This document shows, in pieces, positions 54,316 to 62,462 of a stretch of 64,000 nucleotides of DNA (positions are counted from its first letter, which is position 1; the number at the start of each line of letters is the position of its first letter). The notes below the pieces were generated by a model. It did not search any database and was not told the DNA's origin. It saw nothing but the letters and a program-made list of their open reading frames with translations. Both the position numbers and the translations under genes were made by a program. This DNA is from Bacteroidetes bacterium UBA1941 (lineage in GTDB: Bacteria; Bacteroidota; Bacteroidia; Chitinophagales; LD1), in contig DDEZ01000002.1 of NCBI GenBank assembly GCA_002336805.1, forward strand, positions 248,001 to 312,000. Reading direction: 5' to 3'.

Positions 54316-55053
54316 ATGAAGTTTGGTGTGGTAGTTTTCCCGGGATCTAACTGTGACAGGGACATGGTGCATGTGCTAGGTAAGGTAATGGGCCAGGAGG
54401 TAGTTTCTATCTTTCATAAAGAAACATCTCTGGAAGGTTTTACTAATCGGGACTGCATCATACTGCCGGGAGGATTCAGCTATGGCGACTACCTGCGCAC
54501 AGGTGCTATCGCACGCTTCTCACCGATCATGGCTGCGGTCATAGAGTTTGCCAATAATGGAGGCAGGGTGTTTGGTATCTGCAATGGGTTTCAGATACTC
54601 TGCGAGGCAGGCCTGCTACCGGGTGCACTGCTGCGCAATACGAACATGAAGTATAGCTGCAAGAACATATATCTGAGGCCACAGACCAAAGAGTCACTCC
54701 TCACGCAGTCTATCAGTCCGGCTGCAGTACTGAAGATACCGATAGCCCATGGCGAAGGCCGCTACTATGCTGACGCAGCTACGCTCCAGCAGCTCAAGGA
54801 CAGAAATCAGATCATATTCCGCTACTGCGATGCCCATGGCAATATCAACGATGAGGCCAATCCAAATGGCTCTCTGGAAAACATAGCCGGTATCTGCAAT
54901 GAGGGCCGCAACGTGTATGGTATGATGCCTCACCCTGAGCGCGCCTCTGAGGCAGACCTGGGCAATACAGATGGCAGGGAGGTATTCCAGTCTCTGATAG
55001 AGTCCGTGCTCAGCACAGAGCTGGAGCCACGCAAGGCCATCTCTTCATACTAA
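54316..55053 (+). CDS. purQ: Phosphoribosylformylglycinamidine synthase, glutaminase subunit
   Basis: This is a 245-residue enzyme from the ATG at 54316; the open frame reaches back to 54256, but that would overlap the previous gene. It shows VVFPGSNCDRDM at the N-terminus, the nucleophile cysteine in VFGICNGFQIL and the histidine/glutamate end MPHPERASE of a class I glutamine amidotransferase. It supplies ammonia to PurL in purine synthesis. A stand-alone PurQ implies a small-type PurL with PurS elsewhere in the genome. Confidence 0.96.
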   Translation: MKFGVVVFPGSNCDRDMVHVLGKVMGQEVVSIFHKETSLEGFTNRDCIILPGGFSYGDYLRTGAIARFSPIMAAVIEFANNGGRVFGICNGFQILCEAGLLPGALLRNTNMKYSCKNIYLRPQTKESLLTQSISPAAVLKIPIAHGEGRYYADAATLQQLKDRNQIIFRYCDAHGNINDEANPNGSLENIAGICNEGRNVYGMMPHPERASEADLGNTDGREVFQSLIESVLSTELEPRKAISSY

Positions 55054-55165
55054 TCTCTACACGGGCTTTGATAGCCCGATTTCCGGCGTTTACTTATCTT
55101 TCTGCAATAATGTATGCTGTGGAGCGTCTGACAGCGATATTAGCCATATCTAAACCCCGCAAGAC

Positions 55166-56185
55166 ATGAAAGCTGCTGTACTAGTACGCACCGGTGATGC
55201 CACCAAAGCATTTGAGATCAGAGAGGTACCTACACCCAGGCTACAGGCTGGAGAGGTGGTTGTCAAAGTAGAAGGTTTCGGGCTGAATTTTGCCGATGTC
55301 ATGGCCCGCGAAGGCATGTACCAGGATGCACCACCCATACCCGCCATCCTCGGCTATGATGTGGTGGGCCGTATCACAGAGGTAGCACCAGATGTGCAGA
55401 CGGTGAAAGTGGGCGACCGTGTCACAGCTCTCACCCGGTTTGGCGGCTATGCGGAGTATGCAGCGGCCAATGCACTCGCCATATCTAAGATCTCAGACGA
55501 TATGCCTGTAGGAGAGGCTACAGCACTCACCACACAGTACTGTACTGCCTACTATGCCGCTGCAGAGGCCGCCAATATACAGGAAGGTGACCGAGTGCTC
55601 ATACACTCAGCCGCTGGTGGTGTAGGTACAGCGCTGGTACAATATGCAAAATACAAGAAGTGCGAGATCTTTGCCACTGCAGGCTCTGAGGCCAAGCTAA
55701 AGATGCTGCGCGAAGATGGTGTGCATCATGCCATCAACTATCAGACAGAGGACTTTGAGCAAGTGATAAAGGCAAAGACTAACGGGGTAGGTGTAGATGC
55801 GATCTTTGACGCCGTAGGTGGCAGCAATGTGAAAAAGGGTTTCCGCTCACTGATACATGGCGGCGGACGTATCGTCTGCTACGGCGCCTCCAACATCACC
55901 GGGCAGAATATCTTTGGCAAGATCAGCACGGTACTCGGTTTTGGTTTTTATCATCCCATACAGTTTATGAATACCTCCCGCGCGCTGATCGGGGTGAATA
56001 TGCTGCGGATAGCAGACAATAAACCTACTACCCTGGCGCGCTGTCTCAGAGAGGTGGTCAGGCTACAGGAGAAGGGTGTATTCAAACCTCTCGTAGGCGG
56101 TGTGTACCCGGTAGCACAGCTGGCAGAGGCTCATAGTGCGCTGGAGGGCCGCAAGACCGTAGGCAAGATCACAGTGACCTGGTAG
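55166..56185 (+). CDS. Zinc-free MDR oxidoreductase (quinone oxidoreductase/VAT-1-like)
   Basis: This 339-residue protein has an N-terminal GroES-like domain (GLNFADVMAREGMYQDAPP, GYDVVGRI) and the NADPH-binding motif SAAGGVGTALVQYAKYKKC near residue 150. The cysteines that bind zinc in alcohol dehydrogenases are absent. The wording matches the VAT-1/quinone oxidoreductase branch, which reduces quinones or enones with NADPH in the cytoplasm. The exact substrate is unknown. It is a single-gene unit. Confidence 0.92.
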   Translation: MKAAVLVRTGDATKAFEIREVPTPRLQAGEVVVKVEGFGLNFADVMAREGMYQDAPPIPAILGYDVVGRITEVAPDVQTVKVGDRVTALTRFGGYAEYAAANALAISKISDDMPVGEATALTTQYCTAYYAAAEAANIQEGDRVLIHSAAGGVGTALVQYAKYKKCEIFATAGSEAKLKMLREDGVHHAINYQTEDFEQVIKAKTNGVGVDAIFDAVGGSNVKKGFRSLIHGGGRIVCYGASNITGQNIFGKISTVLGFGFYHPIQFMNTSRALIGVNMLRIADNKPTTLARCLREVVRLQEKGVFKPLVGGVYPVAQLAEAHSALEGRKTVGKITVTW

Positions 56186-56266
56186 ACCGGCAGATAGGGG
56201 GGATTTAACATTTCGGCCATAACCTTTCGGACTCAGTGGCCGTATACCTATGAAAACACAACCCTT

Positions 56267-56377
56267 ATGTACACTACACTATTCAAACAGGCCGTCCTCG
56301 TATTTGTGCTCACCGCCGCCAATGCCATCATAGCTATCTCTATGGCCAATATCCTGCGTGCCTCGGGTCTCATATAG
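56267..56377 (+). CDS. 36-residue single-span membrane microprotein
   Basis: The frame runs from ATG to TAG and encodes 36 residues: a short polar start (MYTTLFKQ), one hydrophobic helix (about residues 9-30) and a short tail. It lies alone between the MDR gene and scpA, 74 bases before the scpA start. The hydrophobic segment flanked by a positive N-side and R31 looks like a designed single-span protein, but a frame this short may also occur by chance. No homologue is recognised. Confidence 0.4.
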   Translation: MYTTLFKQAVLVFVLTAANAIIAISMANILRASGLI

Positions 56378-56451
56378 GCAATGGCAGCGCACTGCGAAGG
56401 CCTTTTGCTATCCGCACAAAATCGATTAAATTCGTGTCCCTTTGACCGGAC

Positions 56452-57252
56452 ATGAGCAATAATCCAAACGATACATATTCCATCAAGCTGCCTCAGTTTG
56501 AAGGACCGTTTGACCTCCTCCTCTTCTTTATAGAGCGGGATGAGCTGGACATTTATGACATTCCGATCTTCAAACTCACGCAGGACTTCCTGGCCTACAT
56601 CCACCAGATGGAGAACCTCAATATCGAGCTGGCAGGTGAGTTCATACTCGTAGCCGCCACGCTCATGCGTATCAAGGCCAAGCTGCTGCTGCCGCGCAAA
56701 GAGGTAAACCCCGAGACAGGCCAGGAGATAGACCCGAGAGAGGAGCTCGTGACCCGCCTCATAGAGTACAAAAAATTCAAAGAAGCAACCGAGCTGCTCC
56801 GGCATATGGAAGATGACCGCCAGAGTATCACAAAGCGGGGCAATATCAACGGCGAGATGAGCGAGATCGCTACCCTCTTTGAGACAGAGTATGAGATGCA
56901 GTCGCTCACCATGTTCCGGTTGCTGAAAGCATTTCAGACTGTAGTCACACGCGTAGAGCGTGAGCGCAATAAGCCTGTACATACTGTAGTAGCACCTGCA
57001 TACACCATAGAAGGAGAGAAAATGCTCCTGCGCGAGCTGGTGAAAGAGAATGAACAGGTCCTGTTTGAGAAGATATTTGACCAGGTAGAGAACCGCGTCC
57101 ATGCCATCTTCACCTTCCTGGCTATGCTGGAGCTGATACAGGAGCAGGTGCTGACCATCATAGTAGGAGAGGGCTACAATAACTTCTGGATACGCTCCAA
57201 GACCGACGAAGAGCGCAACCCTACGCCTGTAGATCACGGCGACCAGGCTTAA
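56452..57252 (+). CDS. scpA: Segregation and condensation protein A
   Basis: This 266-residue kleisin has the diagnostic N-terminus LPQFEGPFDLLLFFIERDELDIYDIPI (given in part as FEGPFDLLL) and the helical ATLMRIKAKLLLP motif, and a winged-helix C-terminal end. With SMC and ScpB it forms the condensin that compacts and separates chromosomes. scpB is not adjacent in this window. The start follows the microprotein after 74 bases. Confidence 0.95.
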   Translation: MSNNPNDTYSIKLPQFEGPFDLLLFFIERDELDIYDIPIFKLTQDFLAYIHQMENLNIELAGEFILVAATLMRIKAKLLLPRKEVNPETGQEIDPREELVTRLIEYKKFKEATELLRHMEDDRQSITKRGNINGEMSEIATLFETEYEMQSLTMFRLLKAFQTVVTRVERERNKPVHTVVAPAYTIEGEKMLLRELVKENEQVLFEKIFDQVENRVHAIFTFLAMLELIQEQVLTIIVGEGYNNFWIRSKTDEERNPTPVDHGDQA

Positions 57253-57317
57253 AACAGCAGGCAGCACAATTTCTCCGTGCCCTCTTCGTCTGTATCTTTA
57301 TCTAAAACCAATTCAAA

Positions 57318-57650
57318 ATGAATACAGCACTGCTAGTCACTACCAGTACCAATCTGGAAGGATACAAGATCACTAAGCAACTCGGGCTCGTACGCGGCAT
57401 CACAGTCCGCTCCCGCAGCGTAGTGGGCAATTTTGCCGGTGGCATCCTGGCCATCTTTGGCGGGCGCAATAGTATCTACACCGATCTCTGCGAGAAAGCA
57501 CGTGAAGAGGCATACGAGCTGATGATGGAACACGCTCAGAAGATGGGTGCCAATGCCGTGATCAACATGCGCTACGATGCCAACGAGGTGATGCCGGGTA
57601 TGACAGAGGTGCTGGCATATGGCACTGCTGTAGTGGTAGAGAAGGCGTAA
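57318..57650 (+). CDS. YbjQ family (UPF0145) protein
   Basis: This 110-residue protein matches the YbjQ/DUF74 family: VTTSTNLEGYKI at the start, GLVRGITVRSRS, EEAYELMMEHAQKMGANAVINMRYD and a final YGTAVVVEKA. The fold is a small pentameric alpha/beta barrel of unknown function. It is a separate gene 66 bases after scpA. Confidence 0.92.
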   Translation: MNTALLVTTSTNLEGYKITKQLGLVRGITVRSRSVVGNFAGGILAIFGGRNSIYTDLCEKAREEAYELMMEHAQKMGANAVINMRYDANEVMPGMTEVLAYGTAVVVEKA

Positions 57651-57700
57651 CACTTTCCTCACACCGCTCTCCGTTTCTGTCATTATCTTAGCTCGCGCTG

Positions 57701-58774
57701 ATGGCAGAGATCCCCGCTAATAGTCCCTTATCACAGTTCCGGCCCCGCCGGGTGCTACTGCCTGTAGCCATAGGCGTAGCGGTCACGCTCTACCTGGTCT
57801 TTGGCCTGTCGAGGCTGGATATGTCTGGCCTGTCTCAAATCACTTTTTCACAGCACCTGGCTATAGGCGTTATCATTTCTATCCTGACAGTCGCTGTGCG
57901 TGATATGGCGTATATATACCGTATGTGGCTGCTCACAGATGGGCAGCTATCGTGGTGGCGATGTTTTGAGGTCATCATGCTCTGGGAGTTTGGCTCATCC
58001 GTCACTCCTGCATCTGTAGGCGGTGTCACGGCTATCTTTGTGCTGCGCAAAGAGAAGCTCAGCTTTGGCAAAGGCGCTGCTATCGTGCTGCTCTGCTCTT
58101 ACATGGACAATATTGCATTTATCGTGGTCTTTAGCTCACTCTTCGCGATCTATGGTACATCGATGTTTGTCCTGCCGCCAGGCTGCGCTGAGCTGGCCAA
58201 TGCTCCTGTCATGACTGCCATCCGGACCATGGCTACGTATGCCTGGGTCGGGTTTCTGGTAGTGGGGATCACCGGCAGCCTGCTGGGTTTCGGCATCTTT
58301 GTCAAACCAGAGTGGGCACGGTCATTTTGCAACACGGTGGCCCGTATCAAGTGGCTGCACCGCTGGCGCGCCAAGATAGAGCTGCTGGGAGATGAGATAT
58401 GGTACACCTCCAGAGAATTTAAGACCAAAGGAGTTTTCTTTTTGATCAAAGTGCTGGTCGCTACTATCATCTCCTGGACCGCCCGCTATGCACTGGCCAA
58501 TGCACTGATATGGACCTTTGCCACTATAGACCTGAATATGCTGGATGTATTTGTACGGCAGTGCCTGCTGCGGGTCATCACCTTCATACCTACTACACCG
58601 GGTGGTAGTGGTGTCTCTGAGCTGGGATTCATAGCGCTGAACTGTGACTACCTGCCCGCAGGGCTCACCACGGCCGTAGCTATCATATGGAGGTTGCTTA
58701 ATTTTTATCTTTATTTGGGCATCGGCGCTATCGTGCTGCCGCGCTGGATAGCGCGGGTGAATAAGGCAGGCTGA
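57701..58774 (+). CDS. Lysylphosphatidylglycerol synthetase-like membrane protein (UPF0104)
   Basis: This 357-residue protein has about eight hydrophobic segments and the family motif FIPTTPGGSGVSELGF near residue 297, with an earlier GGVTAIFVL segment. The family includes MprF flippase-domain relatives that are thought to move or attach lipids, but the function of this branch is unsettled. It lacks the soluble aminoacyl-transferase domain of full MprF. It is transcribed with its neighbours in the same direction, 51 bases after the YbjQ gene. Confidence 0.88.
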   Translation: MAEIPANSPLSQFRPRRVLLPVAIGVAVTLYLVFGLSRLDMSGLSQITFSQHLAIGVIISILTVAVRDMAYIYRMWLLTDGQLSWWRCFEVIMLWEFGSSVTPASVGGVTAIFVLRKEKLSFGKGAAIVLLCSYMDNIAFIVVFSSLFAIYGTSMFVLPPGCAELANAPVMTAIRTMATYAWVGFLVVGITGSLLGFGIFVKPEWARSFCNTVARIKWLHRWRAKIELLGDEIWYTSREFKTKGVFFLIKVLVATIISWTARYALANALIWTFATIDLNMLDVFVRQCLLRVITFIPTTPGGSGVSELGFIALNCDYLPAGLTTAVAIIWRLLNFYLYLGIGAIVLPRWIARVNKAG

Positions 58775-58819
58775 TCGTATTATCTCACTACACAATACTC
58801 ACTACTCAATACCAAACAA

Positions 58820-59395
58820 ATGAAAAAAGTCCTCTTCATAGACCGTGATGGCACCATGATCCTCGAGACTGATGATTTCAAGATCGAGACGATGGAGAAA
58901 GTTGTTTTTTACCCGGAGGTATTCTACTGGCTGGGCAGGATCGTGCGCGAGTTTGACTTTGAGCTGGTGCTGGTCACCAATCAGGATGGCCTGGGCACGG
59001 AGGCATTTCCTCATGAGCCCTTCTACACCACGCACCGCTTTATCATGAATACCTTTGCCGGAGAGCGGATCTTCTTTGCAGAGGAGTGCATAGACCCTCA
59101 CTATCCGCATGAAAATAAGGATACCCGCAAGCCCGGCACCGGTATGCTGAAGAAATATATCAATAGCGCTGACTATGATCTCAAAAACTCTTTTGTGATA
59201 GGCGATCGTATCACAGACGTGCAGCTGGCAAAGAATCTGGGAGCCCGCGCCTTTTGGCTGAATGACGGACGTGCGCTGGGGGCTACCGAGGTCAAGGACA
59301 GCCGCGAGACGCTGGCCGCCTATATAGCCGTAGAGAGCCGCAAATGGGAGGATATCTACAACTACCTGATAGAAAACCGTACCGGTCTGCTCTAA
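58820..59395 (+). CDS. Stand-alone histidinol-phosphatase domain (HisB N-terminal type, HAD family)
   Basis: This 191-residue HAD phosphatase has DxDxT in FIDRDGTMI, the motif II threonine in LVTNQDGLG, a TRKPGTGML stretch and SFVIGDRITDVQLAKNLGA. The lack of the CxC zinc site and the TRKPGTGML wording match the Bacteroidota-style HisB N-terminal domain. In those bifunctional proteins a dehydratase domain follows; here the frame stops after ENRTGLL and no dehydratase sequence follows in any frame. It may act on histidinol phosphate or another sugar phosphate such as heptose bisphosphate. Confidence 0.85.
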   Translation: MKKVLFIDRDGTMILETDDFKIETMEKVVFYPEVFYWLGRIVREFDFELVLVTNQDGLGTEAFPHEPFYTTHRFIMNTFAGERIFFAEECIDPHYPHENKDTRKPGTGMLKKYINSADYDLKNSFVIGDRITDVQLAKNLGARAFWLNDGRALGATEVKDSRETLAAYIAVESRKWEDIYNYLIENRTGLL

Positions 59396-59450
59396 GCTGA
59401 TGAATTAGTGATTCTCATCATTTTTAGCACTTTGTTGTGATGCTGATGTT

Positions 59451-59458
59451 TATATTTG
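59451..59458 (+). promoter_or_regulatory. Bacteroidota -7 promoter element before the T9SS cargo gene
   Basis: TATATTTG matches TAnnTTTG. A TTTG at 59431-59434 lies 16 bases upstream, somewhat short of the usual spacing. The element ends 21 bases before the ATG at 59480. Confidence 0.45.
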
Positions 59459-59479
59459 AAAGATAACACCAGCCCCACG

Positions 59480-60823
59480 ATGAAGAAGCTCTACGTAGCC
59501 GCGTTGCTCCTATGTTTTTATAGTTTCTCAGATGCGCAGATCACTATCACGCGCAATGATATGCCGGCTATAGGTGATATAGTACGATACAGCACTACTA
59601 CCAATAACATCAACGTCAGTACCACGGGCCCCAATATGGTCTGGGATTACAGTAACCTGGTGATCAACGGTCAAGGCCTGGATAGCTTCCGCTCTATCCT
59701 GTCGGTAAATCCCCTATACGTGCTTTCATTCAATTTTCTGGACTATGCTATACGAAATGACGTCTTCCCAAATATTTCGACGCAAGTGCAGATATCAAAC
59801 CAATATAGCTTTTACAAGAAGACCAATTCGTATGTAGAAATAGAGGGTTTTGGTGCCTCTATCAATGGTATCCCCCTGCCGGCTGCGTATGATGTGGCGG
59901 ATAAGATTTATCAGTTTCCGCTCAGCTATGGCAGAAAGGATACAACACCCTACGAGCTCTCCATCACGATCCCCAGCCTCGGCAAGCTGCACATGGTCGG
60001 GCGCCGTTTCAACAATGTGGATGGATGGGGTACAGTGATCACACCATATGATACTTTCCAGTGCCTACGCCTGCGCTCGTACCAGCAGGAGACAGACTCT
60101 TTTACCATAGATGCGCTGGGTACTACGATCGGCATACCTAATAATAAGATCACCTATCAATGGCTGGCTAATGGACAAAAAATACCAGTACTAGAGGTGA
60201 CGGGCAATGATCAATTTGGCTTCTATACTGTCACTCGCCGCCGCTTTCGCGATGGTGTCCGGGTACCACCACCACCATTCACTGTGCAGGCAGATTTCCG
60301 TGCTAACCATACTGCCTGTACTACGCACGATACCATCTCCCTGATCAATAGGTCTGCTCCATTTGTAGCCGGCACCAGCTATCTCTACAGTATCACTCCC
60401 AATACATTTAACTACGTGCAGGGGACTGCTAATAATGTTGCCTCACCAAAGGTAAATTTCACTGCGCCCGGCCTGTATACCGTATCGCTGCATATAGTGA
60501 GCCCTACAGGTGGTACACCTGCTACGAGCGATACGACCAAGGTAGACTACATCACGGTGACCTGGCCTACGGGAGTGAGCGACCTCAATAAAGACCTGTC
60601 CCTGGAGGTATATCCAAATCCTGTCTCCGATGTGCTCACTGTGCGCACAGCAGAGCTTATCACCGAGGTCTCCCTCATCAATACCTTGGGCCAGCGTGTG
60701 ATGATGCGTACGAATGAGTCAAAGTCAGTTTCCTTCAGTGTGAAGTCACTGGAGGAGGGCACCTATTTGCTGGAGGTAGTGACAGCCTCTGGCCGTCAGC
60801 TGCAAAAGGTGGTCATACAGTAG
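59480..60823 (+). CDS. T9SS cargo protein with PKD-like domain
   Basis: From the ATG at 59480 the protein has 447 residues (an in-frame TTG at 59456 is unlikely). A signal peptide ends near SDAQ. A beta-rich domain of about 250 residues precedes a PKD-like region with FTAPGLYTVSLHIVSPTG. The end (LEVYPNPVSDVLTV through YLLEVVTASGRQLQKVVIQ, about 75 residues) is a type A T9SS sorting domain. It would be carried to the cell surface. No catalytic motif is visible. It converges with the frameshifted gene, with four bases between them. Confidence 0.88.
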   Translation: MKKLYVAALLLCFYSFSDAQITITRNDMPAIGDIVRYSTTTNNINVSTTGPNMVWDYSNLVINGQGLDSFRSILSVNPLYVLSFNFLDYAIRNDVFPNISTQVQISNQYSFYKKTNSYVEIEGFGASINGIPLPAAYDVADKIYQFPLSYGRKDTTPYELSITIPSLGKLHMVGRRFNNVDGWGTVITPYDTFQCLRLRSYQQETDSFTIDALGTTIGIPNNKITYQWLANGQKIPVLEVTGNDQFGFYTVTRRRFRDGVRVPPPPFTVQADFRANHTACTTHDTISLINRSAPFVAGTSYLYSITPNTFNYVQGTANNVASPKVNFTAPGLYTVSLHIVSPTGGTPATSDTTKVDYITVTWPTGVSDLNKDLSLEVYPNPVSDVLTVRTAELITEVSLINTLGQRVMMRTNESKSVSFSVKSLEEGTYLLEVVTASGRQLQKVVIQ

Positions 60824-60827
60824 CAGG

Positions 60828-62343
60828 TTACTGTTTCTTTTGCCAGGCCTCAGCATAGGAGGTACTCCATGCACGTGCCGCTACATACGTGCGATAATCA
60901 AAATAGCCGGAGTAGGAAGCATCCGTCTTATCCTGAGAGCTGTCTAGTTTTGCCTGTAGCTTTTGCCAGTCCGCGGCAGTCGGCTGCTTTACTGCAAACG
61001 CGTTGATACCATTCAATAGTTCGAGGATACCATCTGAAGGCATGTCCTTATGTTGCTTCAGCTTGCGCTTGGCAGATTTCACCAGGCTGTCTATGATGGA
61101 GTAGTTTTTGAGCTCATAGTGGCAGAGCACTTGCATCACTGCGGTCATCACTGCTGGTGCCAGAGCGGTATCAGTACGGCTATGGCGCTGTACATTATCC
61201 AATGCAGAGGACGCCGCAGCGTACTGTCCTGCACCAAAGAGTGCATAGGCGCAGATACTCCAGATTGACACGATAGTGTATTGGGATGCTATCCTTATAG
61301 TGTTTCAGCCCATCTCTCACTGTATCCAGTATGGATAGGGCATGGCTGAAGCCACCGCTGGATATGAGGTAGTTTAGCTCAGCCTGATAGGTGATGCGGA
61401 ATATGTTTACCTCAAGGTTGAGTAGTTTCCTAAATGCAGGATTGTCTTTCAGGCCGCGCATTTTGGCCAGCGTCTGCTGAAAGGCGGCAGTCTCAGACAG
61501 GTTAAAGCAGTCTATCAGGTAGTTATTCAGCGCTGCAAAATACCGCTGCGGATACAGCTGTATCAGTACTGCATCTGACTCCATCATACTGATGAAATCT
61601 GTATTGGCCTGAAAGGCCCTGACCGTATCGCGATTCATAAAATGATACAAGGCTTCCGATTGCATTTTATCCATCTGCGCTTTGCGTGTCAGCTTCTTTC
61701 GGGCGGTCTGGGTAGCTGTACTTTTCAGGAGTGCTTTGACCTCTTTAGCTTTTGTATCGCTTTTGCCACCTGCTTGCAGCTGTATCTGCTGAGCCGTATT
61801 GTAGGTAGTGCGCCAGGCTGACTCTGTCATCAGCATAGCGGTGCTATCGGCTATCTCCGCATGGTATGCCTGTATCCCCTCACGCGCAGTATGGCGATAC
61901 TGCTCGCGGGCTGCGATAGCGGCCTCCAGCTGTATAGCTTGCAGCATCACCTCATGCTGCTCGTACGTGCCAGCTGCGTCTTTGACGTGCTGGAGCTTTG
62001 ATTTGGCCTGTGCCGTTAGTCCCTTTTGGAGTAGTATCTTTGCGGCAAAGACCTCCTGCTGGAGTTTCTGCAGCGGGTCGGTTTCGGCGTTGTATTGTAT
62101 CAGTGCCTGCAGCAGCTGCTTGTAGAGGATCGTCTTCTGTACGGCATAGTGGTTTCGGCTAAGGCCGGTGGCCCGGATAGCGGCGGTCTCGTCATAGGTG
62201 CTTTGATTTTGCAGGGTCTGGTAGAGCGTGAGGGAAGCCCCTCCTTCCTTGAAGTGGCGGCGTAAAAACAGGTTGAAATAACGCTTTTCAGAACCAGTCA
62301 GACCATTAATCAAATCAAAAAGAAAGTCTGAATGCGGCTTCAA
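60828..62343 (-). pseudogene. Helical TPR-like protein gene interrupted by a one-base frameshift
   Basis: Two overlapping minus-strand frames (382 residues at 61195-62343 and 147 at 60828-61271) are two halves of one protein of about 505 residues. The first frame reads RVNLEYLR and then loses sense, while the second supplies YALFGAGQYAAAS. Removing one G from the GG at 61248-61249 joins them as NLEYLRYALFGAGQY, the expected helix-turn pattern. The protein is helical and repeat-like, with no signal peptide, and begins with an SEKRYFNLFLRRH segment. I do not recognise its family. The frameshift may be a real inactivation or a sequencing error. Confidence 0.75.
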
Positions 62344-62360
62344 TATACCTCGCTTTTGGT

Positions 62361-62368
62361 CAAAAATA
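62361..62368 (-). promoter_or_regulatory. Possible -7 promoter element of the frameshifted gene
   Basis: On the minus strand TATTTTTG matches TAnnTTTG and ends 17 bases before the ATG at 62343. No -33 element is at the usual distance. Confidence 0.35.
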
Positions 62369-62462
62369 CAAAATAGGCTGCATTTTAGACTTTTAATTTG
62401 CAGTCAAATGTTTGGTTCTGTATAAATATAAGACAAGGTTTCTTTGCAGTAAAATAGTAAGT

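Noticed and set aside
59396..59479. A lost dehydratase domain after the HisB phosphatase by frameshift
   Set aside because: No dehydratase-like sequence is present in any frame before the next gene at 59480.
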